Positions 1 through 9,128 of a stretch of 64,000 nt of DNA are shown here, piece by piece; the stretch's first letter is position 1; every line of letters starts with the position of its first letter. Location of the stretch: positions 186,001 to 250,000 of the forward strand of contig NZ_PVTF01000011.1 in assembly GCF_003002815.1 (NCBI RefSeq), given 5' to 3'. This stretch comes from Umezawaea tangerina (GTDB lineage Bacteria > Actinomycetota > Actinomycetes > Mycobacteriales > Pseudonocardiaceae). The notes under the pieces are model-generated. The model searched no databases. It saw only the letters and a program-made list of their open reading frames with translations, and was not told the DNA's origin. Both the position numbers and the translations under genes were made by a program.

Positions 1-1
1 G

Positions 2-3000
2 GCGGCCGTGGTCGAGGACGTCGACCTGTTCGACGCCTCGTTCTTCTACCTCAGCTCGCGCGAGGCGGAGCGGATGGACCCGCAGCTGCGGCTGTTCCTC
101 CAGTCCTCGTGGTCGGCGCTGGAGCACAGCGGCCACGACTCCGAGCGGTACGACGGCCGGATCGGCGTCTTCGCGGGCTCGTTGGCCGGCACCTACCTGC
201 TGCACAACGTGCTGACCGGGCAACGGGGGTTCGCGGGGTCGCTGTCGCGGATGCGCGAGGACCAGGCCGCGTTGATGGGCAACGACCCGAACCACCTGAG
301 CACCCGCGTGTCCTACCACCTGAACCTCACCGGCCCCAGCATCTCCGTGCAGACGGCCTGCTCGACGTCGCTGGTCGCGGTGCACGTCGCGGCGCAGAGC
401 CTGATCGCGGGGGAGTGCGACGTCGCGCTCGCCGGGGGCGTCTCGTTGCGGTTCCCCCACGAGGCGGGCTACCGGCACGACGTCGACGGCATCACCTCGC
501 CCACCGGGACCGTGCGCCCGTTCGACGCCGCCGCCGACGGCACGTTGTTCGGCAACGGCGTCGGCGTGGTCGTGCTGAAGCGGTTGGAGGACGCGGTGGC
601 CGAGGGCGACACCGTGTGGGCGGTGCTGCGCGGCTCGGCCGTGGGCAACGACGGTGCCGACCGGGTCGGCTACACCGCGCCCGGCGTCGCGGGCCAGTCG
701 GCCGTGCTCGCCGAGGCGCTGGCGGTGGCCGGGGTGGACCCGGCGACCGTGGGCTACCTCGAAGCCCACGGCACCGGGACCAGGGTCGGCGACCCGATCG
801 AGTTCGACGCGCTGTCCAGGGTGTACCAGGTGGACGGAGCGCAGCCGCTGACGTTGGGCTCGGTCAAGGCGAACCTCGGCCACCTGAGCACCGCGGCCGG
901 GATCGCCGGGCTGATCAAGTGCGTGCTGATGCTGCGCCACCGGACCCTGGTGCCGACGCCGCACTTCACGAGGTGGAACCCGGAGTGCCGGGTGGAGGGC
1001 ACCCGCTTCCGGGTCGGCACGGAGGCGTCGCCGTGGCCCTCGACCGGGGCTCCGCTGCGCTGCGCGATCACCTCCACCGGGATGGGCGGGACCACGGCGC
1101 ACGTCGTGCTGGAGGAGGCACCCGCGGCGCACCGCGACCCGTCGGACGAAGCGGCCGAGCCGCCGATCGTGCTGCTGCCGGTGTCGGCGAAGTCGCCCGC
1201 CGCGCTGGACCGGCTGTGCGCCTCGCTGGCCGAACACCTGGAGGGGGCGGAGGACCCCCTCGGGGCGGCAGGCGACCCGGCACTGCACGACGCGGCCCAC
1301 ACGCTGGCCACCGGGCGGCGGACCTTCAACTACCGCGCGGTGGTCACCGCGCCGGACCGGGCGACCGCGGCGCGGGTGCTGCGCTCCGGCGATCCCCGGC
1401 ACGTGTACCGGGACTCCGGCCAGCCCGCCGAGCGGCCGGTCGTGTTCCTGTTCCCCGGTCAGGGCGCGCAGTACCCCGGCATGGGCGGCGGCTGGTACGA
1501 GCACCTGCCGGTCTTCCGCGACGTCGTGGACGAGTGCGCCGACCTGCTGGAGCCGCACCTGGGCCTGGACATCCGCGACGTGCTCTTCCCCCGGCTGACC
1601 GGCCACCGCGGCGAGGCGCACGACCTCGGCCGCACCGCGCTGACGCAGCCCGCGCTGTTCACCGTCGAGTACGCCCTGGCGAAGCAGTGGACGGCCTGGG
1701 GCGTGCGGCCGAGCGCGATGATCGGGCACAGCGTCGGCGAGTACGTCGCCGCGACGCTGTCGGGGGTCTTCGGGCTCCCCGACGCGCTCCACGTCATCGC
1801 CGAGCGCGGACGGCTGGTCGACGCGCTGCCCGCCGGGGTGATGGCGGCGGTGATGCTGCCGCCGGAGGAGCTGACCGCCTACCTCGGCCCGGAGGTCTCG
1901 CTGGCCGCGGTCAACGAGCCCGCGGTGTGCACGGTCTCCGGTCCGCGCGACGCCGTCCGCGAGCTGACCGCCAAGCTCACCGCCGACGGAGTCGCCCACC
2001 GCAAGGTGCCCACCTCCCACGCGTTCCACTCGGCGATGGTGGAGCCCGCGGTCGGCCCGCTCACCGACCTCGTGCGCGGGGTCGCCCTGCACCGCCCGCG
2101 GATCCCGTTCCCCTCCAACAGCACCGGCACCTGGATCCGCGACGACGAGGCCACCGATCCCGCCTACTGGGGCGGGCACCTGCGCGCCACGGTGCGGTTC
2201 GCCGACAACGTCGCCGCGGTGCTCGCCGATGGCGGGCACGTCTTCGTCGAGTCGGGCCCCGGACAGACGCTGGCCACCTTCACCCGGCGCCACCCCGACC
2301 GCGAGACCGGCGTACCGGTGCTGACCTCGGCGGCCCGCACCCGTGACGCCGCGGCCGACCTGACCGCCGTCACCACCGCGCTCGGCAGGCTCTGGGCGGT
2401 GGGCCTGCCGGTGGACTGGGCGGCCTACCACGCCGACCGGGGCCGACGCCGGGTGCCGCTGCCCACCTACCCCTTCGAGGGCGTCCGGTACTGGGTGGAG
2501 CCCGGCACCGCGGTGGCGGGCGGCACCGGGTCCGCCTGGTCGACCGCACCGGGCAAGCTCCCGCTGGACGAGTGGTTCTCCGCACCCGTGTGGCGCCGGG
2601 CGGTCGGGACGCTCGACGGCGACCGCGAGCCGCTCGCCGAACCGGTGCTGCTGTTCGCCGACCGGGACGGCACCGCGGACGGACTGGTCGCGCGGGCGTT
2701 CACCGGTGAGGTGATCAGGGTGCTGGCGGGCACGCAGTACAGCCGCACGAACGACGTGTGGACACTGCGGCCCGACGACGAGGACGACCACCTCAGGCTG
2801 GTCGGCGCGCTGCTGGAGGAAGGCAGGCTGCCGGAACGGGTGGTGCACGCCTGGTCGGTCGCGGAACTGCCGCCCGAACGCGGTGTCGAGCGGTTCGAGG
2901 CGGCGCAGCGCACCGGCCTGTACAGCCTGATCGCGCTGGTGAAGGCGTTCAGCGCGCACGGCGTGACCACCCCGGTCCAGCTCGACCTGGTCAGCGCCGG

Positions 3001-4480
3001 GGCGTACGCGGTCAGCCCGGCCGAGCCCGAGCCCGCCGCCGAGCTGGTCCCGCTCGCGGTGGCCGCGCGCGTGATCGGCCAGGAGCACGGGAACATCGGG
3101 ACCCGGCACTTCGACCTCCCGCCGTCCAGGGACCCCGCCTCGCTGCGGACCCTCGCCGGTGAGCTGACCGGCTTCCGCCGTCCCGAGGTCGCGACCACCG
3201 TCCGGGGCGGGCAGCGCTGGGTCGCCGACCTGGAACCGGTGCGCGCCGACTGGACTGCCGGCGCCACCTCCCGGCTCCGCGAGCGGGGGACCTACCTGGT
3301 CACCGGCGGCCTCGGCGAGATCGGGTCGACCATCGCGGGCTGGCTGCACCGGGAGTGCGGTGCGCGGCTGGCCCTGCTCGTCCGGGAACCGCTGCCGCCG
3401 CGGGAGGAGTGGGACGCGTGGGCGGACGGCCACGAGGACGACGACGAGACGGCCCTGCGGATCCGCAGGCTGCGCGGGCTGGAGTCCGACGGTGTCGAAC
3501 TCCTCGTGGTGGCGGCCGACGTCTCGGACGAGGACGCGATGCGGTCCGCGGTGGCACAGGTGCGGGCGCGGTTCGGCGGGCTCGACGGGGTCGTGCACGC
3601 CGCGGGCCTGCCCGGCGAACGGTGGGACAGGGCGGTCACCGCGGCCGACGCCGAGCAGTGCCGGTGGCACTTCCGGGCCAAGGCGCACGGCCAGATCGTG
3701 CTGGAGAGGGTGCTGGCCGACCACCCGGTGGACTTCTGCCTGCTGCTGTCCTCGCTGGCCGGGGTGCTGGGCGGGCTGCGGCTGCTCGGGTACGGCGCCG
3801 CCAACCACTTCCTCGACGCCGCGGCCGAGCGCGCCAACCGCGGGCTCGACCGGACGGTGTGGATCAGCGCCGCGTGGGACGTCTGGCAGCACCACCAGGA
3901 CGAGAAGCGCGCGATCTCGGCGATCGGGCGCGGCATGGACGACAAGGCGATCCAGCGGGAGGAGGGGCTGGAGGCCATCCGGCGGCTGCTCACCCTCCGG
4001 GACGTCTCGCACGTCGCGGTGTCCACCTGGGACATCCGGCACCGCCTCGACCAGTGGGTGCGCGACGACCGGGTCTCCCGCCCGGCGACCTCGACCTCCG
4101 ACGCCGCCGCGCGGCCCGCGGACGACGGCGAGCTCGTCGAGCGGATCGGCGCGCTGGTCCGCGAGGCGCTGGGGAACGAGGAACTGCCGCCCGACGGCGA
4201 CATCTTCGAGGCGGGCGGCGACTCGCTGCTGATCGTCCGGCTCCTGTCCCAGGTCCGCGACCAGTTCTCGGTCGAGGTGCCGCTCGCCGACGTGCTGGCC
4301 GACCCGACCCCGGCCGCGATGGCGGAGCTCGTGCGGACCCGGCTGGAGGCGAAGGGCTCACAGGACCCGGTGGACGACATCGCGGCCCTTGTCGCCGAGC
4401 TGTCCCTGTTCGGCGAGGCGGAGATCGAGGCACTGCTGGCGGGTACCGGAGCGGCACCGGCCGCGGAACAGGAGCGCTGA
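2..4480 (+). CDS. Type I polyketide synthase module KS-AT-KR-ACP (5' truncated)
   Basis: The gene is already open at the window edge, so its start and the first part of the ketosynthase lie upstream. Numbering from base 8, the visible 1,490 residues hold a KS (to ~375; Cys118 in TACSTSL, HGTGT, and KANLGH for the third motif), an AT (~478-800; GHSVGEY at ~573, HAFH at ~671), a KR (~1094-1310; GGLGEIG cofactor loop, SSLAG and YGAANHF catalytic region) and an ACP (GGDSL at ~1402). HAFH in characterised ATs points to malonyl-CoA. The KR has no obvious LDD motif. No DH, ER or thioesterase is visible, so the module should extend by two carbons and reduce the beta-keto group. A tail of ~50 residues after the ACP could be a docking segment. 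It heads a run of coupled biosynthetic genes. Confidence 0.95.
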   Translation, partial: AAVVEDVDLFDASFFYLSSREAERMDPQLRLFLQSSWSALEHSGHDSERYDGRIGVFAGSLAGTYLLHNVLTGQRGFAGSLSRMREDQAALMGNDPNHLSTRVSYHLNLTGPSISVQTACSTSLVAVHVAAQSLIAGECDVALAGGVSLRFPHEAGYRHDVDGITSPTGTVRPFDAAADGTLFGNGVGVVVLKRLEDAVAEGDTVWAVLRGSAVGNDGADRVGYTAPGVAGQSAVLAEALAVAGVDPATVGYLEAHGTGTRVGDPIEFDALSRVYQVDGAQPLTLGSVKANLGHLSTAAGIAGLIKCVLMLRHRTLVPTPHFTRWNPECRVEGTRFRVGTEASPWPSTGAPLRCAITSTGMGGTTAHVVLEEAPAAHRDPSDEAAEPPIVLLPVSAKSPAALDRLCASLAEHLEGAEDPLGAAGDPALHDAAHTLATGRRTFNYRAVVTAPDRATAARVLRSGDPRHVYRDSGQPAERPVVFLFPGQGAQYPGMGGGWYEHLPVFRDVVDECADLLEPHLGLDIRDVLFPRLTGHRGEAHDLGRTALTQPALFTVEYALAKQWTAWGVRPSAMIGHSVGEYVAATLSGVFGLPDALHVIAERGRLVDALPAGVMAAVMLPPEELTAYLGPEVSLAAVNEPAVCTVSGPRDAVRELTAKLTADGVAHRKVPTSHAFHSAMVEPAVGPLTDLVRGVALHRPRIPFPSNSTGTWIRDDEATDPAYWGGHLRATVRFADNVAAVLADGGHVFVESGPGQTLATFTRRHPDRETGVPVLTSAARTRDAAADLTAVTTALGRLWAVGLPVDWAAYHADRGRRRVPLPTYPFEGVRYWVEPGTAVAGGTGSAWSTAPGKLPLDEWFSAPVWRRAVGTLDGDREPLAEPVLLFADRDGTADGLVARAFTGEVIRVLAGTQYSRTNDVWTLRPDDEDDHLRLVGALLEEGRLPERVVHAWSVAELPPERGVERFEAAQRTGLYSLIALVKAFSAHGVTTPVQLDLVSAGAYAVSPAEPEPAAELVPLAVAARVIGQEHGNIGTRHFDLPPSRDPASLRTLAGELTGFRRPEVATTVRGGQRWVADLEPVRADWTAGATSRLRERGTYLVTGGLGEIGSTIAGWLHRECGARLALLVREPLPPREEWDAWADGHEDDDETALRIRRLRGLESDGVELLVVAADVSDEDAMRSAVAQVRARFGGLDGVVHAAGLPGERWDRAVTAADAEQCRWHFRAKAHGQIVLERVLADHPVDFCLLLSSLAGVLGGLRLLGYGAANHFLDAAAERANRGLDRTVWISAAWDVWQHHQDEKRAISAIGRGMDDKAIQREEGLEAIRRLLTLRDVSHVAVSTWDIRHRLDQWVRDDRVSRPATSTSDAAARPADDGELVERIGALVREALGNEELPPDGDIFEAGGDSLLIVRLLSQVRDQFSVEVPLADVLADPTPAAMAELVRTRLEAKGSQDPVDDIAALVAELSLFGEAEIEALLAGTGAAPAAEQER

Positions 4481-4482
4481 CC

Positions 4483-5514
4483 GTGGACTTCAGCCTGATC
4501 TTCTTCTCGGGCGACGAGAAGAACAAGTACCGGTTCGTCCTGGACGCCGCGCGGTACGCCGACGAGCACGGCTTCACCGCGATCTGGACGCCCGAACGGC
4601 ACTTCCACCGCTTCGGCGGCCTCTACCCGAACCCGGCGGTGCTCGGCGCCGCGCTCGCGATGGCCACCCGGCGGCTGCAGATCAGGGCGGGCAGCGTGAT
4701 CCTGCCGCTGCACAGCCCGATCCGGGTGGCCGAGGACTGGTCCATGGTGGACAACCTGTCCCGCGGCCGGGCCGGGCTCGCACTGGCCACCGGCTTCAGC
4801 CCGGTCGACTTCGCGATCAACCCGGCGGGCTGGGCCGACCGCCGCCGGCGCACCTTCGACGCCGTCGGCACCATCCGCGAGCTGTGGGAGGGAGCCCCCG
4901 TCTTCGTCGAGGACGGCCTGGGCAACAACGTCGAGGTGGAGCTGCACCCGCAGCCGGTGCGGTCGGAGCTGCCGCTCTGGCTGACGTGCACCAAGAACCC
5001 GGAGACCTTCGAGATGGCGGGCAGGCTCGGGTGCAACGTGCTCACCGCGCTCATCGACATGACGAACGAGGAGCTGGAGGAGAAGCTCGCGCTCTACTAC
5101 AAGACCCTCGAGGAGCACGGTCACGACCGCGAGGACGTCGTCGTCACGCTGATGCTGCACACCTTCATCGGCACCGACCTCGACGAGGTGCGGGAGACCG
5201 TGCGGCCCGCGTTCACCGAGTACCTGCGGTCGTTCTTCACGGTCATCGACTCGCAGAAGAAGAACCTGGCGCCGGGAGCCGGTGTCCGCGACATCTCCGA
5301 CGCCGACCAGGACGAGCTGATCGGCTTCGCCTTCGACAAGTACTTCGGCCGGGGCGCGCTGCTGGGGACCCCGGACTCGTGCGCGGCCGTGGTCGACCGG
5401 TTCCACGGCATGGGCGTGCAGGAGATCGCCTGCCTGATCGACTTCGGCGTCGAGGAGGGCCTGGTCATGGAGAGCCTCGGCCAGCTCGACGAACTCAGGA
5501 GGCGGTACGCGTGA
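4483..5514 (+). CDS. MupA/Atu3671-type FMN-dependent luciferase-like monooxygenase
   Basis: This 343-residue protein starts at a GTG two bases after the PKS stop. It begins with DFSLIFFSGDE and has the TIM-barrel signatures of bacterial luciferase-like enzymes (IWTPERHFHRFG near residue 32, then LALATGFSPVDF). This subfamily is known mainly from hybrid PKS/NRPS clusters, where members oxygenate carrier-bound intermediates. Its tight linkage to the PKS and its 4-bp overlap with the next gene suggest it modifies the chain on the upstream ACP. Reduced FMN would have to come from a partner reductase, and none is seen nearby. The family is clear; the oxidised position cannot be read from sequence. 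Confidence 0.88.
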   Translation: MDFSLIFFSGDEKNKYRFVLDAARYADEHGFTAIWTPERHFHRFGGLYPNPAVLGAALAMATRRLQIRAGSVILPLHSPIRVAEDWSMVDNLSRGRAGLALATGFSPVDFAINPAGWADRRRRTFDAVGTIRELWEGAPVFVEDGLGNNVEVELHPQPVRSELPLWLTCTKNPETFEMAGRLGCNVLTALIDMTNEELEEKLALYYKTLEEHGHDREDVVVTLMLHTFIGTDLDEVRETVRPAFTEYLRSFFTVIDSQKKNLAPGAGVRDISDADQDELIGFAFDKYFGRGALLGTPDSCAAVVDRFHGMGVQEIACLIDFGVEEGLVMESLGQLDELRRRYA

Positions 5515-6809
5515 GCACCGAACTCGCGGCCAGGCTCGCGGCCATGACCCCGCGGCAGCGGGCCGAGCTGCGCGACCGCCTGGCGAGCGCGAGCCCGCGG
5601 CAGGACTCGCTGACCCCCGGCCAGCGGCGGTTGTGGCGGACCCACCACGAACACGCGGGCACACCGGTCGACGTGGTGTGCCAGGTCGTCGAGCTGCGCG
5701 GCACCGTCGACACCGGAGCACTGGTCGACCGGGTGCGGGCGTTCGCCCAAGCGCACGAGGCGCTGCGCACCACGTTCACACCGGTCGGCGACGACGACGC
5801 CCGCCCGGTCGTGCACGACACGCTGCCGCCGCGGGTCGACCGCACCCCGTGCGCGGACAGCGCGACGGCGCACGCGCTCGCGGCCCGGCTCGCCGCCGAA
5901 CCGTTCGACCTGGCCGAGGGGCCGCTGCTGCGCGTCACGGTCGCCGAAGGACCCGACCGCGGCTGGCTGCTGGTGGTGGCGCACAACCTGGTGTTCGACG
6001 CGTGGTCGTTCGAGCTGCTGCTGGACGCGCTGGACGGCGGGGCCGGCGCGGGCGCGCCCGCCCGTCCGTTCAGCCGGTTCGCCGCCGAACAGCGGCGGTG
6101 GCTGGCCGGTCCCGACGCCGCCGCGGCGGCTCGGTACTGGACGGCGGAGGTGGCGGACGCCCCGCAGGCGCCGCCCACCGACCGGCCGCGCGGCACCGAC
6201 ACCCCGCGGGCAGGCGCGCGGGTCGACTTCGAGGTGGGGCGCGCCACCGCCGACGGCATCGCCGCCGGTGCCAAGAAGGCCGCCGCGACACCGTACGCGG
6301 GCTGGCTCGCCGTCCTCTGGGCCGCGCTGGCCGAGCACGGCGGGCACGAGGACGTGCTGCTCGGCACGTTCACCGCGGGCCGGGACCGGCCGGGCGACGA
6401 CCGGGTCGTCGGGTACCTGCTCAACGTCCTCCCGGTGCGGCTGCGCGACCCCGGTGGTGGTTCGCACGGTGCGCGCACGCGGGCGGCCAAGGCGGCGACG
6501 ACGGCGGGCCTGCGGCACGCGGGGTACCCCGGCGAGCTGGTCGGCGGCCCGCCGCCCGCCGCGGTGTTCGTCTTCGACGACCTCGCGGGCCCGGAACGCA
6601 CGGTCGCCGGGGTGCCGGCCACCACGCTGGACGTGGACAAGGGCGTCGCGCGCTACGACCTGACGGTGGCGGTGTACCCCGGCGCGGACGGCGCGACCGG
6701 CTGGCTGGAGTACGACACCGCGCGCTACGACCGCGACACGGTCGTCCGGCTGGCCGGGCGGTTCACCGCGATCGCCGACGCCGCCGCGGCGGAAGGCGGG
6801 GACGCGTGA
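5511..6809 (+). CDS. Stand-alone NRPS condensation domain with altered active site
   Basis: A GTG start overlaps the previous stop by 4 bp. The 432 residues form one condensation domain: an N-terminal LTPGQRRLW segment, an acceptor/donor core, and the second lobe with GTFTAGRDRP and VGYLLNVLPVR (the usual GxxxNxLPLR-type motif). The catalytic motif HHxxxDG reads HNLVFDA at residues 158-164, so the second His, which is needed for amide formation in classical C domains, is Asn159 and the final Gly is Ala. The C domain of the NRPS gene 7 kb downstream keeps an intact HHIAFDG. This protein may be non-catalytic or may catalyse another reaction such as ester formation, dehydration or partner recruitment. 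No adenylation or carrier domain is attached. Confidence 0.85.
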   Translation: MSTELAARLAAMTPRQRAELRDRLASASPRQDSLTPGQRRLWRTHHEHAGTPVDVVCQVVELRGTVDTGALVDRVRAFAQAHEALRTTFTPVGDDDARPVVHDTLPPRVDRTPCADSATAHALAARLAAEPFDLAEGPLLRVTVAEGPDRGWLLVVAHNLVFDAWSFELLLDALDGGAGAGAPARPFSRFAAEQRRWLAGPDAAAAARYWTAEVADAPQAPPTDRPRGTDTPRAGARVDFEVGRATADGIAAGAKKAAATPYAGWLAVLWAALAEHGGHEDVLLGTFTAGRDRPGDDRVVGYLLNVLPVRLRDPGGGSHGARTRAAKAATTAGLRHAGYPGELVGGPPPAAVFVFDDLAGPERTVAGVPATTLDVDKGVARYDLTVAVYPGADGATGWLEYDTARYDRDTVVRLAGRFTAIADAAAAEGGDA

Positions 6810-7744
6810 GCACACCGCGGCTGTGCACTCCGGGGTACGCGCTCGGCGAGTTCGCGGAACCGGTCGCCGAGCTGCCCGAACTGCTCGCCGACCCCGGTGT
6901 CGCCGCGGAGCTGACCTCGGCCGCCGCGGGGTTCGACACCTACCTGTGGTCGGAGGCCGGGATCACCGAGCTGATGGCCACCGCGGTGCACCAGGCCGTC
7001 GCCGCGTCCGGGGTGCCCGCCGCCGAGGTCGACCTGGTCCTGCTCGCCACGGACTCCCTGCCCCGCGACCGGTCCGCGCACCGCGACGTCGCCGAGCTCC
7101 TCGCCGAGACCGGGCTGGTGAACGCCACCGCGAGCACGGTGGGGCTGATGGACTGCGCGACCGCGATGGTCGCGGTCGGCATGGCGGCGTCCCTGGTGCG
7201 CGACGGCAGCGCGCGACACGTGCTGGTGGTCTCCGGAGACGTGGCCGACCTGGCCACCGCCGGGCAGCGCGTGGTCGCGGGCGGTGCCGCCGTCGCCAGC
7301 GACGCCGCGGCCGCGGTGCTGGTGTCGGCCACGGCACGGGGGTGGCCGGTGCTCGGCACGGCCCACCACCACGCGCCTGAGCTGGCCGGCGACGGCGTGC
7401 CACCGCGCCGCCAGCTCGCGGTCAGGGTGTCGGCCTACCGCGAGCTGTTCGGCAGGCTCGCGAAGGGCAACGCGGTGCGCCCCGACGAGGTCGGTGCCGT
7501 GCTGCCGAGCAACCTCGCCAGGAACGTCATGGGGGCCTACCTGGCCGACCTCGGGTACGGCCCCGACCGGATCGCCATGGACAACGTCGGCCGGACGGGG
7601 CACTGCCTGGGCAGCGACCCGCTGATCACCCTGGCGGACCGGCCGGAGTCGGGCGGCGGCCCGCTGGTGCTGCTCGGTGCGGGCATCTCGCACCTGGCCG
7701 CGACCGTGGTCGCGGGCTCGACGATCCCCGCCGTGGAGGAGTGA
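6806..7744 (+). CDS. KASIII-like (thiolase-fold) acyl-ACP synthase/acyltransferase, copy 1
   Basis: This 312-residue protein starts at a GTG overlapping the previous stop. It has the thiolase fold of 3-oxoacyl-ACP synthase III. The nucleophile is Cys117 in LMDCATAM, followed by a typical alternating hydrophobic strand (HVLVVSGD). The FabH His-loop (HQAN) is replaced by PSNLARN, and the FabH Asn-loop (GNTSAAS) by GHCLGSDP with His266. The partner residues therefore differ from those of a decarboxylating fatty-acid KASIII. Related cluster-borne KASIII enzymes of the CerJ type act as acyltransferases instead of making C-C bonds, which is the alternative favoured here. A paralogue lies 1.4 kb downstream. 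Confidence 0.8.
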   Translation: MSTPRLCTPGYALGEFAEPVAELPELLADPGVAAELTSAAAGFDTYLWSEAGITELMATAVHQAVAASGVPAAEVDLVLLATDSLPRDRSAHRDVAELLAETGLVNATASTVGLMDCATAMVAVGMAASLVRDGSARHVLVVSGDVADLATAGQRVVAGGAAVASDAAAAVLVSATARGWPVLGTAHHHAPELAGDGVPPRRQLAVRVSAYRELFGRLAKGNAVRPDEVGAVLPSNLARNVMGAYLADLGYGPDRIAMDNVGRTGHCLGSDPLITLADRPESGGGPLVLLGAGISHLAATVVAGSTIPAVEE

Positions 7745-8235
7745 GGGTGGACGTGACCGTGCGCGCGCTGACCGAGGACGACTACCCGGCGATCATCTCC
7801 AGGGTCGACCTGTGGTGGGGGCGGCCCGTGGCCGGGATGCTCCCGCGGCTGTTCCTGCGCCACTTCCACCGCACGAGCCTCGTCGCGGTCGACGAGGACG
7901 ACGCGATCGTGGGCTTCCTGGTCGGCTTCCTGTCCCCGGACGTCCCCGACGAGGCGCACACGCACTTCGTCGCGGTCTCGCCCGAGGTCCGCGAGTCCGG
8001 GCTCGGCACGCTGCTGTACAGGAGGTTCTTCGACATCGCGCGGGAGGCCGGGAGGTCCAGGGTGACCGCCGTCGTCTCCCCCGTGAACACCGTGTCGCAG
8101 CGGTTCCACCAGGCCGTGGGGTTCCGGGCGAAACCGCTGCCGGGCCAGGACTCCCACGACGGCACGACGCCGCCGGTGTGGCCGGACTGGGACGGGCCCG
8201 GTCAGCACCGGACCCGGTTCGAGTACGCGTTGTGA
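7741..8235 (+). CDS. GNAT-family N-acetyltransferase
   Basis: This 164-residue protein lies between the two KASIII-like genes, with 4-bp overlaps on both sides. The GNAT fold is visible: VTVRALTEDDYPAI as beta1/alpha1, then IVGFLVGFL, HFVAVSPEVRESGLGTLLY (the acyl-CoA pyrophosphate loop, with R-x-x-G-L-G in place of the usual Q/RxxGxG/A) and a terminal AVGFRAK strand. GNATs in PKS/NRPS clusters either acylate the product or self-protect the host by acetylating it; some act as loading decarboxylases when fused to carriers. The free-standing form and the operon position point to acylation of an intermediate or a supply step. Substrate unknown. Confidence 0.82.
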   Translation: MRVDVTVRALTEDDYPAIISRVDLWWGRPVAGMLPRLFLRHFHRTSLVAVDEDDAIVGFLVGFLSPDVPDEAHTHFVAVSPEVRESGLGTLLYRRFFDIAREAGRSRVTAVVSPVNTVSQRFHQAVGFRAKPLPGQDSHDGTTPPVWPDWDGPGQHRTRFEYAL

Positions 8236-9128
8236 GCGCGCGGGCGCACCTGCTGGGGTGCGGTTACCGGCTGGGCGAGCGCCGCGAGCCGGTCGCCGCG
8301 CTCGCCGGGGCGGTTCCCGAGGGCTTCGCCGAGTACCGCGTGGGCACCGGTTCCGTCTTCGACCTTTACCGCCCGGCGGCGCGGCAGGCGCTCGACCGCG
8401 CCGGGATCGAGCCGCGGGACGTGGGTGTCGTGCTCTACGCCTCCGAGACGGTCACCGGGGATCCCAGCGCGCACGGGTCGGCCGCCGGGCTGATGCGCGA
8501 GCTGGGCCTGACCCGCGCCTACCCGGTCACCGTGGGCTTCTCCGACTGCGCCACCGCGACGGCCGCCCTCGGCCTGGCCGCGTCGTTGGTGCGGGACGGC
8601 GGTTCGCGGCACGTGCTGGTGCTCTCCGGCGACCTGGTGCGCACGGTCCTGCCCGACGGCCCGCTGGTCCTCGACGGCACCGCGGTGGCCAGCGACGCGG
8701 CCGCGGCCGCCGTCGTGTCGGCCCACGAGGGTGGTTGGGAGGTCGAGGCCTCCGCACGGCACGTGGACTACGAGGCGCTGCGGACGGGAGGCCCCGCCCG
8801 TAACAGGCTGGTCGGGCTCCTGACCGCGTACCGCACCCTGTTCGCCGACCTGTGGGAGGCCTCGGGTGCGCGCCCCGGTGACGTCTCGGCGGTGCTGACC
8901 GACAACGCCGCTCCGGACGGCGCCGGACTGTTCCTCACCGAGGCCGGGTTCACGGCGGAGCAGCTGCGCCCAGGCGACGTCGCCCGGAACGGGCATTGCC
9001 TCGGCAGCGACCCGCTGATCAACTTCAGCGACCACTCCGACGACGGCCGGGGCTCCCGAGTGGTGCTCGTCGGGTCCGGTGCCGCGCACCTGGCCGCCGT
9101 CCTGCTGCGAAAGGTGGAACAGGGATGA
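8232..9128 (+). CDS. KASIII-like (thiolase-fold) acyl-ACP synthase/acyltransferase, copy 2
   Basis: This 298-residue paralogue of the gene at 6806-7744 shares the segments SDCATATAALGLAASLVRDG (nucleophile Cys106), HVLVLSGD, AVASDAAAA and NGHCLGSDPL (His255). As in copy 1, the FabH HQAN loop is missing (TDNAAPD here) and His replaces the FabH Asn. The two copies differ most near the N terminus and around the active-site entrance, which suggests distinct substrates or a heterodimer in which both subunits keep the Cys. The GTG start overlaps the GNAT stop, and its own stop overlaps the ATG of the carrier protein. A role in moving an acyl group from or to that free ACP is a reasonable inference. 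Confidence 0.8.
   Translation: MSARAHLLGCGYRLGERREPVAALAGAVPEGFAEYRVGTGSVFDLYRPAARQALDRAGIEPRDVGVVLYASETVTGDPSAHGSAAGLMRELGLTRAYPVTVGFSDCATATAALGLAASLVRDGGSRHVLVLSGDLVRTVLPDGPLVLDGTAVASDAAAAAVVSAHEGGWEVEASARHVDYEALRTGGPARNRLVGLLTAYRTLFADLWEASGARPGDVSAVLTDNAAPDGAGLFLTEAGFTAEQLRPGDVARNGHCLGSDPLINFSDHSDDGRGSRVVLVGSGAAHLAAVLLRKVEQG

Noticed and set aside
3292-5721. Long minus-strand open frame (809 codons) opposite the PKS and monooxygenase
   Set aside because: It is the mirror of two well-supported plus-strand genes. It is Arg/Pro/Ser-rich without domains, as expected from high-GC shadow frames.
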